From: Flagellimonas pelagia
Lineage (GTDB): Bacteria > Bacteroidota > Bacteroidia > Flavobacteriales > Flavobacteriaceae
DNA length: 64,000 nucleotides
Assembly: GCF_003584135.1 (NCBI RefSeq)
Contig: NZ_QXFI01000033.1
Coordinates: 124,001 to 188,000 of the forward strand
Direction: 5' to 3'
How positions within the stretch are numbered: the first letter of the stretch is position 1; every line of letters starts with the position of its first letter. Made by a program: the position numbers and the translations under genes. The notes beneath the pieces are model-generated. The model did not search any database, had not been told where the DNA came from, and saw nothing but the letters and a program-made list of their open reading frames with translations. This document shows, in pieces, positions 16,071 through 26,262 of this stretch.

Positions 16071-18395
16071 CTATTTAATCCGGTCCAAATTATCATCCAC
16101 ATCCTTGTTCTTGAACTTGGATGAGGCGTTGTCCCCAAATGTATATTTCATCGAAAAAGCAATTTCCCTGGCATCGGCAAAATAGGTTCCGTTGGCCTCC
16201 ACCCCGTTGATGGCATAACTTTCTTCAAAATTCATCGCTTTGGTGATATCGTTCAAACGGATGGCACATTGGAGCTTGTCAAAAAAAGTTTTTGTGACCG
16301 AAGCGTTGAGTACCAGCATGGCATTTCTGGTATACACCCCTTCGTTGCGCTCCGTCATCATCCATCCCCCGAAAGAAACAATGGTATCCTTGGCCACCTT
16401 TAATTGTTGGTCCGCATAGGCATATAGAAAGGGTTTGGCCGTGGTCAAAATGGCAGATGCATCTTTGTTTTTATTGTAATTAAAGCTCACGGAAGTAGTG
16501 GATGTCCATATCTTATAGGAAAACGGCAAGGTGACCCCCACATAAAAACCAGATTCCTTTTCCAGGTTGATCGGTGATAAAGTCGCTATCGTATCCATCG
16601 GCTCATAACTGATGGCATAATATGATGGATTTTCCTTTTGATACACTTCCAGAAAAAAGGACTTGTTTTTCCATTGCAGGTTGGAAGAGATCCGTTGGGT
16701 AATGGTGGGCAATAGATTAATGTTGTTGGTAGATTCCAAAAACGGGTTGATGAAAACCGAAACGGAGCTTGTACGGGAAAAATCAGGCCTGGTAATGTTT
16801 CGGGAATAGTTTAACGAAAGGGTCTTGGTGCTGTCCACCTTTACATTGAGGCCAGCCTTCGGGAAAATTTTGGTGTTTTTTCTATTGATTGCAGGACTGG
16901 TTTCATTGTTCAGGGTGCCGTTTACTTCATTGTGTTCCACCCGAGCTCCAATGTTCGCATCCAGTTTGTCAGTAAGATTTGAACTAAAGTTCAAGTAGGC
17001 AGCATACAACTTTTCATCATAATTATAATCAATGGCCAATTCTTGTTGCGGGTCCAATTGCAGCATATTGGAATATGCATTGGCCCGCGCTTCGTTCCAA
17101 CTCACTCCAAATTCGCTTTTTACATGTTCGGAAACCGTATGTTCTATATCTATGCGAGCAGCCAGAGACCCTATTTGGTATTCCTGGTACCTGGATTGCT
17201 CCAAAGAAAATCCTTCATCATTATAATTGTTGAAAATATCGGTATCCAATTTTTGGGTGAAGGAAGAATATTGGATTCCCGTGAACAGGTTCCAATCAGC
17301 AGCTATCTTTTTATTGAAATTAAAGTTGCCGCTGAAATAATGTCGACGGTTATCGTTCTTGGGTTCGGACAGCACTTCTTCCTCTTCGGTTCCATCCTGA
17401 ACGAAAGTGATCGTTTCAAAATCGGCATCATCGGTCTGTAATCGATACGTGGTATTGAAAGACACGTAATCATTATCGTTCATGGGATAATAGAACCCCA
17501 GGCCCGTGTTTACCTGTACCCTGTGGTTATCTGGAATGAGCACCAGGTAATCCGAATAAATGTCCTCCTCAGGAATGGCAAACGCAAATGTATTGCTTTC
17601 CCATTGTCCAATTACATTGTAATTGAGATTGCCACGTAAGTTCCATTTTCCATTGGAAAAACTTCCGTTGGAACTTAGATAATTGTTGGTGTTTTGCCGG
17701 AAGGACAGCATTTCACCGAGGCTTAACATAGCCCCTTTGTCCGTATTCTTTTTGAGGCGAACCACAATCACGGCCTGCCCCTCCGCTTCATATTTGGACG
17801 ATGGATTATTGATGAGTTCTATGCTTTCCATGCTATCTACCGACAGTCCCAAAAATTCATCCAAGGTTATGCGCTGGTTCCCCAGATAAATCAGTGGGGC
17901 TCCCCTTGCAATGACGGAAATGGACTCCCTGTCCGGTGAAATTTGAATATTGGGCAGCTTGGAAAGCACTTCCAAGGGGTCTACTATGGACGAAAAAATG
18001 GGGTTCTGCACATCAATCTTCAAATTGCCGTTGGCATTGGTGATTGGGTTCTTCAACGCTGTTACCTCTACATCGTCCAGTTCGGTCACTTCTTCTTCAA
18101 GCTGTATGGATACTTCTAGGTTTTCTACCATGTTCACTTTTTGAGAGTGCTTTTTATATCCCAAAGCAGATACTTCCAGCCAAAATTCCCCTTCGGTCAC
18201 CTTATCCAACACGAACAACCCGTCAACCAAAGTGGTGTACGCAATTAGGTTTTCTTTGTTTGCATCGAACAACAAAACATCACCAATAGGTATGGGCCTA
18301 TCTTGACCATCAAAAACTTTTCCTTTTAAAATGAATTGTTCTTGACCAAATGCGGAAAGGTAACACACGAGAAAAAACCAGAGTAGATGTTTCAA
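16071..18395 (-). CDS. Outer-membrane beta-barrel protein with carboxypeptidase-regulatory-like N domain
   Basis: A 774-residue TonB-receptor-like protein. After the signal peptide (KHLLWFFLVCYLSAFGQ) comes a carboxypeptidase-regulatory-like beta sandwich (about 22-105: KGKVFDGQDRPIPIGDVLLFD). A plug-like region follows (about 110-215: LEVLSKLPNIQISPDRESISV, ESIELINNPSSKYEAEG), then a large barrel of amphipathic strands (FKTNDITKAMNF-like turns near the end). This matches the outer membrane beta-barrel family common in Bacteroidota, but the barrel lacks the full SusC signatures. The cargo is unknown. Start TTG 18395. A membrane LuxR regulator lies just upstream on the same strand and may control it. 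Confidence 0.85.
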   Translation of the reverse strand: MKHLLWFFLVCYLSAFGQEQFILKGKVFDGQDRPIPIGDVLLFDANKENLIAYTTLVDGLFVLDKVTEGEFWLEVSALGYKKHSQKVNMVENLEVSIQLEEEVTELDDVEVTALKNPITNANGNLKIDVQNPIFSSIVDPLEVLSKLPNIQISPDRESISVIARGAPLIYLGNQRITLDEFLGLSVDSMESIELINNPSSKYEAEGQAVIVVRLKKNTDKGAMLSLGEMLSFRQNTNNYLSSNGSFSNGKWNLRGNLNYNVIGQWESNTFAFAIPEEDIYSDYLVLIPDNHRVQVNTGLGFYYPMNDNDYVSFNTTYRLQTDDADFETITFVQDGTEEEEVLSEPKNDNRRHYFSGNFNFNKKIAADWNLFTGIQYSSFTQKLDTDIFNNYNDEGFSLEQSRYQEYQIGSLAARIDIEHTVSEHVKSEFGVSWNEARANAYSNMLQLDPQQELAIDYNYDEKLYAAYLNFSSNLTDKLDANIGARVEHNEVNGTLNNETSPAINRKNTKIFPKAGLNVKVDSTKTLSLNYSRNITRPDFSRTSSVSVFINPFLESTNNINLLPTITQRISSNLQWKNKSFFLEVYQKENPSYYAISYEPMDTIATLSPINLEKESGFYVGVTLPFSYKIWTSTTSVSFNYNKNKDASAILTTAKPFLYAYADQQLKVAKDTIVSFGGWMMTERNEGVYTRNAMLVLNASVTKTFFDKLQCAIRLNDITKAMNFEESYAINGVEANGTYFADAREIAFSMKYTFGDNASSKFKNKDVDDNLDRIK

Positions 18396-18460
18396 AACCG
18401 TTCAATTTTGAAACAAATTAAGAGGGTAAACAGGCCTACAAAAAGCCCAATTGGTCTGAA

Positions 18461-19213
18461 TTAGGTGCTAGCACCCGTACTATTTTCGAGGAGTTCCCGC
18501 CTATTGGATATGTTCAATTTACCATAGATGCTGGTAATATGGCTCTTTACTGTGCTCAAGCTTATAAAAAGTTCATTGGCGATTTCCTTATTGCTTTTGC
18601 CCTGTAAGATCAGGTTGCGCACCATGGTTTCCTGTTTGCTGAGTTCGGGCAAAATGGTTTTGTCCTGCCTTTTTCTTTGCTGAAACAGCATGTAGCCCAG
18701 AAATGCGACAAGTACCACCAAGCCAATGTTCATCCACCTACTTAGTTGCAAACTCCCGTTCAAGGCTTCCTGGTTCAAGTATGCCAGCTTTTCTTCCAAA
18801 AAAAGGTATTCTGTGGGCGGAATCTCGCTTTCTTTCAGTTTTTCCAACAGTGTGGTATAGTACGAGGTATTTTCGGCGATATCCCTGTTCAAAAGATTTT
18901 TCTCCTCCAAAACCTTGATGGCCACAAGCTTCACCCGTAAAATATTCAACGAGTCCCGGGCATACCCTGTCAATTGGTTTTCCTTATCTGTTTTTGACAG
19001 TTGGGAGGATTGCAGTTTGGTCTCAAAAGATTTGAATTTCTTCCATTCCCTGGAGCTTAAACTATCTTGGACACTATCGGTCGAGGCCATTTCCGTTCCA
19101 AAAGAAAAACTTTCCCCGGCGTGGAGACTTCCCATCAGCAGCAGGAAGAAAAGCGGAACGAAATAATGCAAACACCTCAAGATCGGTAGTCTATTTTGAA
19201 TAAATTTCAACAA
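18461..19213 (-). CDS. Membrane-anchored LuxR-type regulator
   Basis: A 250-residue protein with a signal or first membrane segment (about 12-32: LRCLHYFVPLFFLLLMGSLH) and a periplasmic region rich in coiled-coil heptads (about 50-155). A transmembrane helix follows (about 162-180, MNIGLVVLVAFLGYMLF), then a cytoplasmic LuxR helix-turn-helix (about 190-242: LSKQETMVRNLILQGKSNKE, LFISLSTVKSHITSIYGKL). It is a one-component regulator that could sense an envelope signal and bind DNA directly. The start is uncertain: two adjacent TTG codons at 19213. The serine hydrolase upstream ends 3 bases before it and the outer-membrane gene follows, so the three are probably one operon. Confidence 0.85.
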   Translation of the reverse strand: MLKFIQNRLPILRCLHYFVPLFFLLLMGSLHAGESFSFGTEMASTDSVQDSLSSREWKKFKSFETKLQSSQLSKTDKENQLTGYARDSLNILRVKLVAIKVLEEKNLLNRDIAENTSYYTTLLEKLKESEIPPTEYLFLEEKLAYLNQEALNGSLQLSRWMNIGLVVLVAFLGYMLFQQRKRQDKTILPELSKQETMVRNLILQGKSNKEIANELFISLSTVKSHITSIYGKLNISNRRELLENSTGAST

Positions 19214-19216
19214 AAA

Positions 19217-20311
19217 TCATGAAGTTCCCAAATCCAATGCAGCATCAATGGCCTCATCCAAAAATGGTTGCACCTTGGGATCGGTACAATTGATCAAGAT
19301 AGAAACTACTTTTTCTTCCTTCGGATAGATAAAAAGATTGGTATAAGCCCCCACGCTGTTGCCCACATGTCCCACAAATTCTCTTCCCGCCGCATCTCGG
19401 CTCACCTGAAAGCCCAATCCATAATAGGTGGGCTTGCCATTTACAGTTTGGGAAGTCAATAATTGGTCATATGTTTCCTTTTTCAGCAACTTGCGTTCTA
19501 AAATGGCTTGGCCGAGTTGGGCAATATCATCGCTGGTGGAGAGAAATCCGCCTCCTGCCAGTTTATAAGCATTGTTCACCTCAACGGCTTTTTTGAAACA
19601 CAAGGATCGTTTGGTATAAAAACTGGCGGTTTTGAAATGGTTATGTTCTGCAGTAAAAGTGGCGTTCAATTCCAAGGGAACCAATACCTTTTCTTGCACA
19701 TAATTTTGGAACGGAATGCCACAGGCTTCTTGCATGGCCAGTGAAAGGAGTACAAAATCGAAACTATTGTAGAGATACCCTTTACCTGGTTCAAATTCCA
19801 AAGGGTCTTTTTGAAATACCTCAATGCTGTTCTTGATGCAAAAATCTTGGTTCAGGGCAAATTCCTTTCCCCTGTAACCGCGAATCCCGGCCGTATGTCC
19901 GGCTAATTGTCGTAACGTAAAATCGTATTCCTTCTTGGGGTAGTAGGGCACGTACTTGTAAAATGAAGCATCCAAATCGATTAAACATTCCTCCATCATT
20001 TTGCCTAAGGCCAATGCCGTGATACATTTGGAAATACTGGCAATCCTAAAAATGGTATGTTTGGGATCAATTCGAGATCTATCCTCCAAATGGGCAAAGC
20101 CATATCCCTTTTGGAGTATGATTTCCCCTTTGTCCAAAATGGTGACACCCAATCCAGGTACTTTTTTTTCGGCCACCAGATTATGGAACTGGGCATCGGC
20201 TTTTTCAATCCCAGAAAGCCCATCCAGCGATTTGACCTTTGGGTAGGGAGAAAACAGACACTTAATAAAGGGGAAAAGACCTTTCAAACGAATCTGATTT
20301 TGATACTTCAA
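19217..20311 (-). CDS. Beta-lactamase-family serine hydrolase
   Basis: A 364-residue class C beta-lactamase/DD-peptidase-fold enzyme. The nucleophile motif SxxK is SISK at residues 92-95 (FRIASISKCITALALGKMM). The second-motif region reads KGYLYNSFDF, close to the usual YxN. The third motif is probably GHVGNSVGAY near the C terminus. The N terminus lacks a clear signal peptide despite a hydrophobic patch, so localisation is uncertain. Family members are esterases, peptidases or lactamases. Antibiotic resistance should not be inferred. Start TTG 20311. Confidence 0.85.
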   Translation of the reverse strand: MKYQNQIRLKGLFPFIKCLFSPYPKVKSLDGLSGIEKADAQFHNLVAEKKVPGLGVTILDKGEIILQKGYGFAHLEDRSRIDPKHTIFRIASISKCITALALGKMMEECLIDLDASFYKYVPYYPKKEYDFTLRQLAGHTAGIRGYRGKEFALNQDFCIKNSIEVFQKDPLEFEPGKGYLYNSFDFVLLSLAMQEACGIPFQNYVQEKVLVPLELNATFTAEHNHFKTASFYTKRSLCFKKAVEVNNAYKLAGGGFLSTSDDIAQLGQAILERKLLKKETYDQLLTSQTVNGKPTYYGLGFQVSRDAAGREFVGHVGNSVGAYTNLFIYPKEEKVVSILINCTDPKVQPFLDEAIDAALDLGTS

Positions 20312-20371
20312 AGGTACCTAGAAATCCACTGGATTCTATGGATTTATGTCATAGTTTGGACGGGGATCTCC

Positions 20372-21124
20372 TCAATCTTGGAAAATGAGTCGGCCATTGT
20401 ACAATTCTTCCACATCAACCTCTGGAGGTCTATTGACACTGATCACATCCCCTGTTCCCCTAATGACACCACTGATGCGCTGTTGGGGATTTACATAGAC
20501 ATCATTAGTGCCCCTATGATTGATGGAAACTGCATTTGCTACCAAATCTTCGGCTTCGATCCTGGAATCCCCAGCGGCAACGGTTACATTAAGATTGGTG
20601 GTGAGACCTCTCAATTTAAAATACGCAATACCGTTTACCACAATACTTACGGTAGTTGAATTCATCTCCAAATCAAATGAACCATCCGTAGTCTCGGTTT
20701 CCGGATTGGTATAGCTTTCAGATATAAGGGAGATACTTGGATAATCCAATGCCCCATCGCTAGTTATGGGCAAACCTGTACTGCTTCTAATTTCAGTGAT
20801 ATTTGGGGAAGTCACATAAACTGTGGTCAGACCGTATTCCCTCACATAATTGCAGCTGTTTTCATTGCGAAGGATCAATCGCCCATCTTCTACCTCGGCG
20901 GAAACATCATCGAGCAAATACTCACCGGTTTCGATTTCCACCGATTGTTCATCCCCTTGTTTCAGTACTACTTTCACGTTTTCAAAAACGGTCATGGTGG
21001 TAAACTCTGGAACATCTACAGGCACACGGACCAAATCCCCCGCATTTTGAAAGCAATCGGGAACATTATCCCCGTTGCAGGCTATGAAGAGCAAAAACAG
21101 ATATGTCAACCATTTCCTTTTCAT
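20372..21124 (-). CDS. GIN-domain (DUF2807) lipoprotein
   Basis: A 250-residue lipoprotein: MKRKWLTYLFLLFIACNGD has a lipobox ending at Cys16. The mature part is a repetitive beta-solenoid of GIN-type strands (FTTMTVFENVKVVLKQGDEQ, GRLILRNENSC, GDSRIEAEDLVANAVSINHRG, VYVNPQQRISGVIRG). Its ATG overlaps the stop of the PagL-like gene by four bases (ATGA), so both envelope proteins are made together. The gene at 8543 is a distant relative. The biochemical function is unknown. Confidence 0.85.
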   Translation of the reverse strand: MKRKWLTYLFLLFIACNGDNVPDCFQNAGDLVRVPVDVPEFTTMTVFENVKVVLKQGDEQSVEIETGEYLLDDVSAEVEDGRLILRNENSCNYVREYGLTTVYVTSPNITEIRSSTGLPITSDGALDYPSISLISESYTNPETETTDGSFDLEMNSTTVSIVVNGIAYFKLRGLTTNLNVTVAAGDSRIEAEDLVANAVSINHRGTNDVYVNPQQRISGVIRGTGDVISVNRPPEVDVEELYNGRLIFQD

Positions 21125-22218
21125 AAACGAACTCCAATTCCTAATTCAACTGCCTCTGCCTTGGCACCATGGGACTTTAATGTGATGGCTCCGAAGATTT
21201 TATCCCCAAAATACCGTTTCATCCCAATTCGGTTGTACATTCGTCCTTCAAAATCAAAAGGATAGTACACATAATACCCCAATTGGGCCACGACGCTCAT
21301 CTTGTTCACAAAGAGTTCATGTCCCAAAAACATCCCAACTCGCTTATAATCGGTATCGGGATCCACGTCCAATTCTGGAAAAGATATGGACTGGTATCGA
21401 ATCAATTCTTTTAAAAAATTGGAAAAGAAAACATCGGTTCCCAATTGAATGGCACTTCGTTTGCCCAATCGTTTGTCGGCATAAGCTGAAACTATGACAA
21501 ACCCATATCGCCCCATATTGATCACATCACTTTCATTGGCACCACCACGCAAAACCAGGTTATACCGAATCGGTTCTGTGATCAAACCCGTAGATTCAGG
21601 ATGCAAGTATTCATACGTTGTATCGCTGTCCAGTTCGTAAGTAATCCCAAAATTGAGGGCAAAGGTATTGGTAGAGGTATTGGGTGCCTTAAAATTGGCA
21701 TTGGAATAATGGATAAACGCCAGACCTGCATCCAATCCCAAACCTGAAACAATTCTTTGATGGTAATTGAACATTAATGTGGTACTGCTCAAAATATGGC
21801 TCCCGTAGGCGTTGTTCCTGAAATTTTCATTTTTATCGTACGGATTGGTATTGTAAGCCAGTCCTTGGGCTACACGCAACTGAAGATTCCTTTTGAAAAA
21901 ATAAAAATTATAGTGTCCGTACAGACCAAAGTGTTCCCCTAGGGTGGCATTATTGGTATTTTGATACACGAAGGTGAAACCTGTATCGGGATAACCAAAA
22001 TCGGCCTCCCATTCCTTATCGCCATAAGTCTTTCGACTAACACCCAAAATCAGACCACCTGGATGTTCCGTAATCAAGTGGGAAATATCAGGGTTGTGCA
22101 ACAGAATAGAGCCATAAAACTGATGGGCATCCAACACGAACTTTTTGGGTACTTCCCTACTCTGGGAAAATCCAAAAAATGAAAACAGGGCGAAATTCAG
22201 GCAAAGTAGGTACCTCAT
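21121..22218 (-). CDS. PagL-like lipid A acyloxyacyl hydrolase
   Basis: A 365-residue outer-membrane barrel with a signal peptide (MRYLLCLNFALFSFFGFSQ). The catalytic pattern of lipid A 3-O-deacylase PagL is visible: FIHYSNANF places His170 and Ser172 in the HxS motif, followed by further strands that should bear the acidic residue. Family members remove the 3-O acyl chain of lipid A in the outer membrane. Bacteroidota homologues are longer than Pseudomonas PagL, as here, with an extra barrel half from about residue 215. It overlaps the following GIN lipoprotein gene and lies 19 bases after metF, so it may be read from the metH operon. Confidence 0.8.
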   Translation of the reverse strand: MRYLLCLNFALFSFFGFSQSREVPKKFVLDAHQFYGSILLHNPDISHLITEHPGGLILGVSRKTYGDKEWEADFGYPDTGFTFVYQNTNNATLGEHFGLYGHYNFYFFKRNLQLRVAQGLAYNTNPYDKNENFRNNAYGSHILSSTTLMFNYHQRIVSGLGLDAGLAFIHYSNANFKAPNTSTNTFALNFGITYELDSDTTYEYLHPESTGLITEPIRYNLVLRGGANESDVINMGRYGFVIVSAYADKRLGKRSAIQLGTDVFFSNFLKELIRYQSISFPELDVDPDTDYKRVGMFLGHELFVNKMSVVAQLGYYVYYPFDFEGRMYNRIGMKRYFGDKIFGAITLKSHGAKAEAVELGIGVRL

Positions 22219-22237
22219 GGGGCACTAAAGTAGGAAA

Positions 22238-23191
22238 TTAAAACACCTCCTTGGCTATGTCTTTGATATTATCCGATTTTCCCATGGAATAATAATGCAG
22301 CACAGGAACGCCAGCAGCCTTCAACTCTTTGGATTGCTGAATGGCCCATTCTACCCCAACTTTCCGAACATCCTGATTGGTCTTACAACCTTCCACGGCT
22401 TCGATCAAATCTTGCGGGATGTCCACTCGAAATACCTGAGGCAACAATTGTAGGTGTTGCTTGACCGCAATCGGCTTAATACCTGGAATGATCGGCACAT
22501 CAATTCCCATTTCGCGAGCTGCCTCCACAAAAGCAAAGAATTTTTTATTGTCGAAGAACATTTGGGTCACCACGTAATCGGCTCCCAAATCCACTTTTTC
22601 TTTTAACCGTTTCAAATCAGATTGAAGGGAAGGGGCTTCCATATGTTTTTCAGGGTACCCGGCCACACCAATGCAGAAATCACCCATTTCATGACCCTCA
22701 ATGACTTCATGTAAATAGTTGCCTTGGTTGATGTCATGGATTTGTTTCACCAACTCGGCAGCATATTGATGACCTCCCTGAGTGGGAATAAAATATTTTT
22801 CTTCTTTTCTGGCATCTCCTCTCAATGCCATTACGTTTTCAATTTCCAAATACTGACAGTCCACCAAAAGATACTCAGTCTCCTCCCTGGTAAAACCGCC
22901 ACACAGTACATGAGGAACGGTATCCACATCATATTTATGCTTTAGAGAAGCGCAGATTCCTAGGGTTCCTGGGCGAGTACGGGTCAGTTTTTTGTCCAAC
23001 AATCCGTCTTTCTCCTTGTAAATGTATTCTTCACGCGAGGTGGTAACATCAATAAAGGGTGGCTTAAACTCCATCAATGGATCGATGTTCCTATAGAGTT
23101 CTTGTATACTTTTCCCCTTTACCGGTGGTACAATCTCAAAACTGAACAAGGTATCCCCTTTGGCCTTTTTTATGTGGTCCGTTATCTTCAT
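22238..23191 (-). CDS. metF: Methylenetetrahydrofolate reductase
   Basis: A 317-residue FAD enzyme that reduces 5,10-methylene-THF to 5-methyl-THF, the methyl donor for MetH. Landmarks are FSFEIVPPVKG (N-terminal catalytic Glu), DVTTSREEYIY, HVLCGGFTREE, NVMALRGDARKEE and YVVTQMFFDNKKFF with PIIPGIKPI. It is only 3 bases from the upstream metH gene and therefore cotranscribed under the SAM-I riboswitch at 27472-27333. Confidence 0.96.
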   Translation of the reverse strand: MKITDHIKKAKGDTLFSFEIVPPVKGKSIQELYRNIDPLMEFKPPFIDVTTSREEYIYKEKDGLLDKKLTRTRPGTLGICASLKHKYDVDTVPHVLCGGFTREETEYLLVDCQYLEIENVMALRGDARKEEKYFIPTQGGHQYAAELVKQIHDINQGNYLHEVIEGHEMGDFCIGVAGYPEKHMEAPSLQSDLKRLKEKVDLGADYVVTQMFFDNKKFFAFVEAAREMGIDVPIIPGIKPIAVKQHLQLLPQVFRVDIPQDLIEAVEGCKTNQDVRKVGVEWAIQQSKELKAAGVPVLHYYSMGKSDNIKDIAKEVF

Positions 23192-23194
23192 TGG

Positions 23195-25894
23195 TTAATC
23201 GTCTGCTATGTTGGGAGCCAGCCACTTTTGGGCTTCCTCCAAAGTTATTCCTTTTCTGTTTGCAAAATCGGCTACTTGATCTTCGGTCATCTTACCCAAA
23301 CCAAAATATTTGGCCTGTGGATGAGCAAAATAATACCCACTAACGCTGGCTGCTGGCCACATGGCCAAACTCTCCGTTAATTTTACCCCGATTTTTTCCT
23401 CCACATCCAACAATTCCCAAATGGTCAATTTTTCCAAATGGTCCGGACATGCTGGATAACCGGGGGCTGGACGGATTCCTTGATACTTTTCATCGATAAG
23501 GGCCGAATTGTCCAAGTTTTCATTCTGGGCATACCCCCAATATGTTGTTCTCACTTCTTTGTGTAGATATTCCGCAAATGCTTCTGCCAAACGATCGGCC
23601 AAAGCTTTTATCATGATGGAATTGTAGTCGTCATGCTTGTTTTCAAAATCTGTGGCCAATTCTTGGGTCCCAAAACCGGTACTTACACAGAAAAAACCCA
23701 TATAATCCTGAATTCCCGATGTTTTAGGCGCAATAAAATCTGCCAAGGCGATGTTCGGCACCCCTTCCCTCTTTTTCAATTGTTGACGAAGTGTTCTAAA
23801 AATGAATGTTTCGCCATTATTTTCAACTTCAATATCATCTTCATCAATTTGATTGGCCGGGAACAATCCAAAAATGGCCTTGCCTTTCAACAACTTTTCA
23901 TCCAAAACCTTTTTCAATAGTTCCTGGGCATCCTTAAAAAGTTCGGTCGCTTGTTTGCCTACCACCTCATCGGTCAAAATATCCGGATACTTGCCATGTA
24001 GGTCCCAGCTTCTGAAAAACGGGGTCCAATCAATATAATCCATTAGCAGCTTCAAATCAAAATCTTCCAACACCTCAATGCCCAATTGCTTTGGTTTTTT
24101 GATGTCGGACGGATTCCAGTCAATCTGCAATTTATTGGCCCGAGCCTCTTCCAAGGTCAAATATTCCTTTTGCTTGCCACGATTCAAAAACTTGTCCCGA
24201 AAACTCTCGTAATCCAACTTGATGTTTTTCTTGTACGTAGCCGAAGTTTCCTTTTGCAACAAGTCTCCGACTACGGTCACGGCCCGGGATGCGTCGTTTA
24301 CATGAACCACCGAATGACTGTATTGTGGGTCTATTTTCACCGCTGTATGGGCCTTACTTGTGGTAGCGCCACCAATCAATAAGGGCACCTGGAAGTTTTG
24401 GCGTTCCATTTCCTTGGCCAAGAAAACCATTTCATCCAAGGATGGGGTAATCAAGCCACTGAGACCGATAATATCCACTTGTTCTTCCTTCGCCTTGTTG
24501 ATGATCTTTTCCGGTGGCACCATCACACCCAAATCCACAATCTCATAATTGTTACAGGCCAAAACCACACTTACGATGTTCTTTCCAATGTCATGCACAT
24601 CGCCCTTTACGGTAGCCATCAATATTTTTCCTGCCGCCTTGGTGTTCTGATCCTTGGATTCCTCGATAAAAGGAGTTAAATACGCCACGGCCTTTTTCAT
24701 TACCCTTGCGGATTTTACCACTTGGGGCAAGAACATCTTTCCGCTTCCGAACAAGTCACCGACCACATTCATCCCAGTCATCAAATTGCCCTCTATCACT
24801 TCCAAAGGTCTATCGGCCTGAAGTCGGGCTTCCTCCACATCTTCAACAATGTATTGGTCTATCCCCTTTACCAAAGCACGGGTAATCCGGTCTTGAAGCG
24901 GTTCTTGCCTCCACGACAAATCCACCTTGGCTTCCTTGGCCGTCCCAACCACGGTCTCGGCAAACTCCAATAAACGTTCGGTGGCATCCTCCCGTCTGTT
25001 CAACAACACATCCTCTACATGCTCCAGCAAATCTTTGGGAATATCATCATAGACCTCCAACATGGTCGGGTTAACGATTCCCATGTTCATACCTGCTTTA
25101 ATGGCATGGTACAAAAACGCTGAATGCATGGCCTCACGGACGGTATTATTTCCACGGAACGAAAAGGAAACATTGCTCACCCCACCGCTAACACTGCAAT
25201 ACGGCAAATTAGTTCGGACCCATCGGGTGGCTTCGATAAAATCGATGGCGTTGCGGCGGTGTTCCTCCATCCCGGTTGCCACAGGAAAAATATTCAAATC
25301 GAAGATGATGTCCTCGGGGGCAAACTTTACTTTATTCACCAAAATGTCGTAGGAACGCTTTGCGATTTCGATCCTGCGCTCGTAATTATCTGCCTGACCT
25401 ACTTCATCAAAAGCCATCACGATGACCGCAGCACCATATCGCTTGATCAATTTAGCATGATGGATAAATTGTTCCTCACCTTCCTTCAAACTGATGGAAT
25501 TCACCACGCATTTGCCCTGCACCACTTGAAGACCTGCCTCTATGATCTCCCATTTGGAGCTATCGATCATGATGGGTACCCGGGCAATGTCGGGTTCGGA
25601 AACAATCAAGTTCAAGAATTTGACCATAGCTTCTTTTCCATCGATGAGACCATCGTCCATATTCACGTCGATAATCTGCGCCCCACCTTCTACTTGGTTA
25701 CGGGCAATGGCCAAGGCTTCATCAAACTTTTCTTCTTTAATGAGCCTTAGAAATATCTTGGAACCTGCCACATTGGTACGTTCCCCCACATTGATGAAAT
25801 TACTTTCAGGGGTAACGATCAAGGGCTCAAGACCTGATAAACGCAAAAAATGTTCTTGGTTGTTCGTTGTCCGTTGTTCGCTGATAATACTCAT
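23195..25894 (-). CDS. metH: Cobalamin-dependent methionine synthase, C-terminal polypeptide
   Basis: An 899-residue chain holding all of MetH except the homocysteine-binding barrel. The folate/pterin domain is at about 25-300 ([40 protein letters not shown]). The B12 cap follows at about 310-420. The Rossmann cobalamin domain is at about 430-560, with GDVHDIGKN supplying the lower axial His (DxHxxG) plus [13 protein letters not shown] and [13 protein letters not shown]. The reactivation domain is at about 580-899 ([12 protein letters not shown] binds SAM). Compared with single-chain MetH it begins exactly at the linker before RLSGLEPL. The ATG overlaps the four-helix-bundle gene stop (ATGA). 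The first 15 residues include EQRTTNNQ, encoded by a repeat shared with the cysN upstream region. Confidence 0.95.
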   Translation of the reverse strand: MSIISEQRTTNNQEHFLRLSGLEPLIVTPESNFINVGERTNVAGSKIFLRLIKEEKFDEALAIARNQVEGGAQIIDVNMDDGLIDGKEAMVKFLNLIVSEPDIARVPIMIDSSKWEIIEAGLQVVQGKCVVNSISLKEGEEQFIHHAKLIKRYGAAVIVMAFDEVGQADNYERRIEIAKRSYDILVNKVKFAPEDIIFDLNIFPVATGMEEHRRNAIDFIEATRWVRTNLPYCSVSGGVSNVSFSFRGNNTVREAMHSAFLYHAIKAGMNMGIVNPTMLEVYDDIPKDLLEHVEDVLLNRREDATERLLEFAETVVGTAKEAKVDLSWRQEPLQDRITRALVKGIDQYIVEDVEEARLQADRPLEVIEGNLMTGMNVVGDLFGSGKMFLPQVVKSARVMKKAVAYLTPFIEESKDQNTKAAGKILMATVKGDVHDIGKNIVSVVLACNNYEIVDLGVMVPPEKIINKAKEEQVDIIGLSGLITPSLDEMVFLAKEMERQNFQVPLLIGGATTSKAHTAVKIDPQYSHSVVHVNDASRAVTVVGDLLQKETSATYKKNIKLDYESFRDKFLNRGKQKEYLTLEEARANKLQIDWNPSDIKKPKQLGIEVLEDFDLKLLMDYIDWTPFFRSWDLHGKYPDILTDEVVGKQATELFKDAQELLKKVLDEKLLKGKAIFGLFPANQIDEDDIEVENNGETFIFRTLRQQLKKREGVPNIALADFIAPKTSGIQDYMGFFCVSTGFGTQELATDFENKHDDYNSIMIKALADRLAEAFAEYLHKEVRTTYWGYAQNENLDNSALIDEKYQGIRPAPGYPACPDHLEKLTIWELLDVEEKIGVKLTESLAMWPAASVSGYYFAHPQAKYFGLGKMTEDQVADFANRKGITLEEAQKWLAPNIADD
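25856..25888. repeat. GTTGTTCGTT-type repeat with inverted copy across the IVP gene
   Basis: The plus strand holds TTGGTTGTTCGTTG (25856-25869). TCGTTGTCCGTT (25864-25875) is the exact inverse complement of 26272-26283, so the two 12-base arms bracket the entire four-helix-bundle gene. The 14-base word also occurs directly at 36184-36197. This copy lies inside codons of the second metH gene. Confidence 0.6.
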
Positions 25895-26241
25895 AACTTT
25901 TTATGATAGTTGATGAATCCGTTCAACAATTTTTTAACTCTTTCAATTTCTCCAAGAATTTCATCAATACTGGCAATTGTAAGATTCAAATCCTTCGCAA
26001 GTATAATTTGAGTTTCAACTTCGTATAGTGAACCTCTAGCAATATGTAAAAAATGTATGGTTTCCTTAGCTGTTTGTCTTCCACATCCTTCTGCAATGTT
26101 AGAAGATACAGAAACAATAGATCTTCTTAATTGGGAAGTAAGGGAAAACTGCTCTTCCTTCGGAAAAGTCCCTGAAAGCTCATACACTTCTTTGACCAAT
26201 CCTCTTACTTGCAACCAAACATCCAATTCTTTGTAATCCAT
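25891..26241 (-). CDS. Four-helix-bundle protein (S23/IVP family) between the metH halves
   Basis: A 116-residue protein of the 23S-rRNA intervening-sequence (S23) four-helix-bundle family. Helices are [34 protein letters not shown] (the signature RRA/S-x-SI-NIAEG box), [22 protein letters not shown] and [19 protein letters not shown]. The best start is ATG 26241 (MDYKELDVW), with a TTG 15 bases upstream as alternative. Its stop overlaps the start of the second metH gene. Members are known inside 23S rRNA intervening sequences and as free genes; their biochemical role is unresolved. A 12-base inverted repeat brackets the gene. The position inside a split essential metabolic gene suggests an inserted element. 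Confidence 0.9.
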   Translation of the reverse strand: MDYKELDVWLQVRGLVKEVYELSGTFPKEEQFSLTSQLRRSIVSVSSNIAEGCGRQTAKETIHFLHIARGSLYEVETQIILAKDLNLTIASIDEILGEIERVKKLLNGFINYHKKL

Positions 26242-26262
26242 AACTTTGATTTCCAAGAAAGA

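Noticed and set aside
19217-20311. Antibiotic-resistance beta-lactamase
   Set aside because: The fold is shared by many esterases and peptidases. The second motif deviates, no clear signal peptide is present and the context is not a resistance locus.
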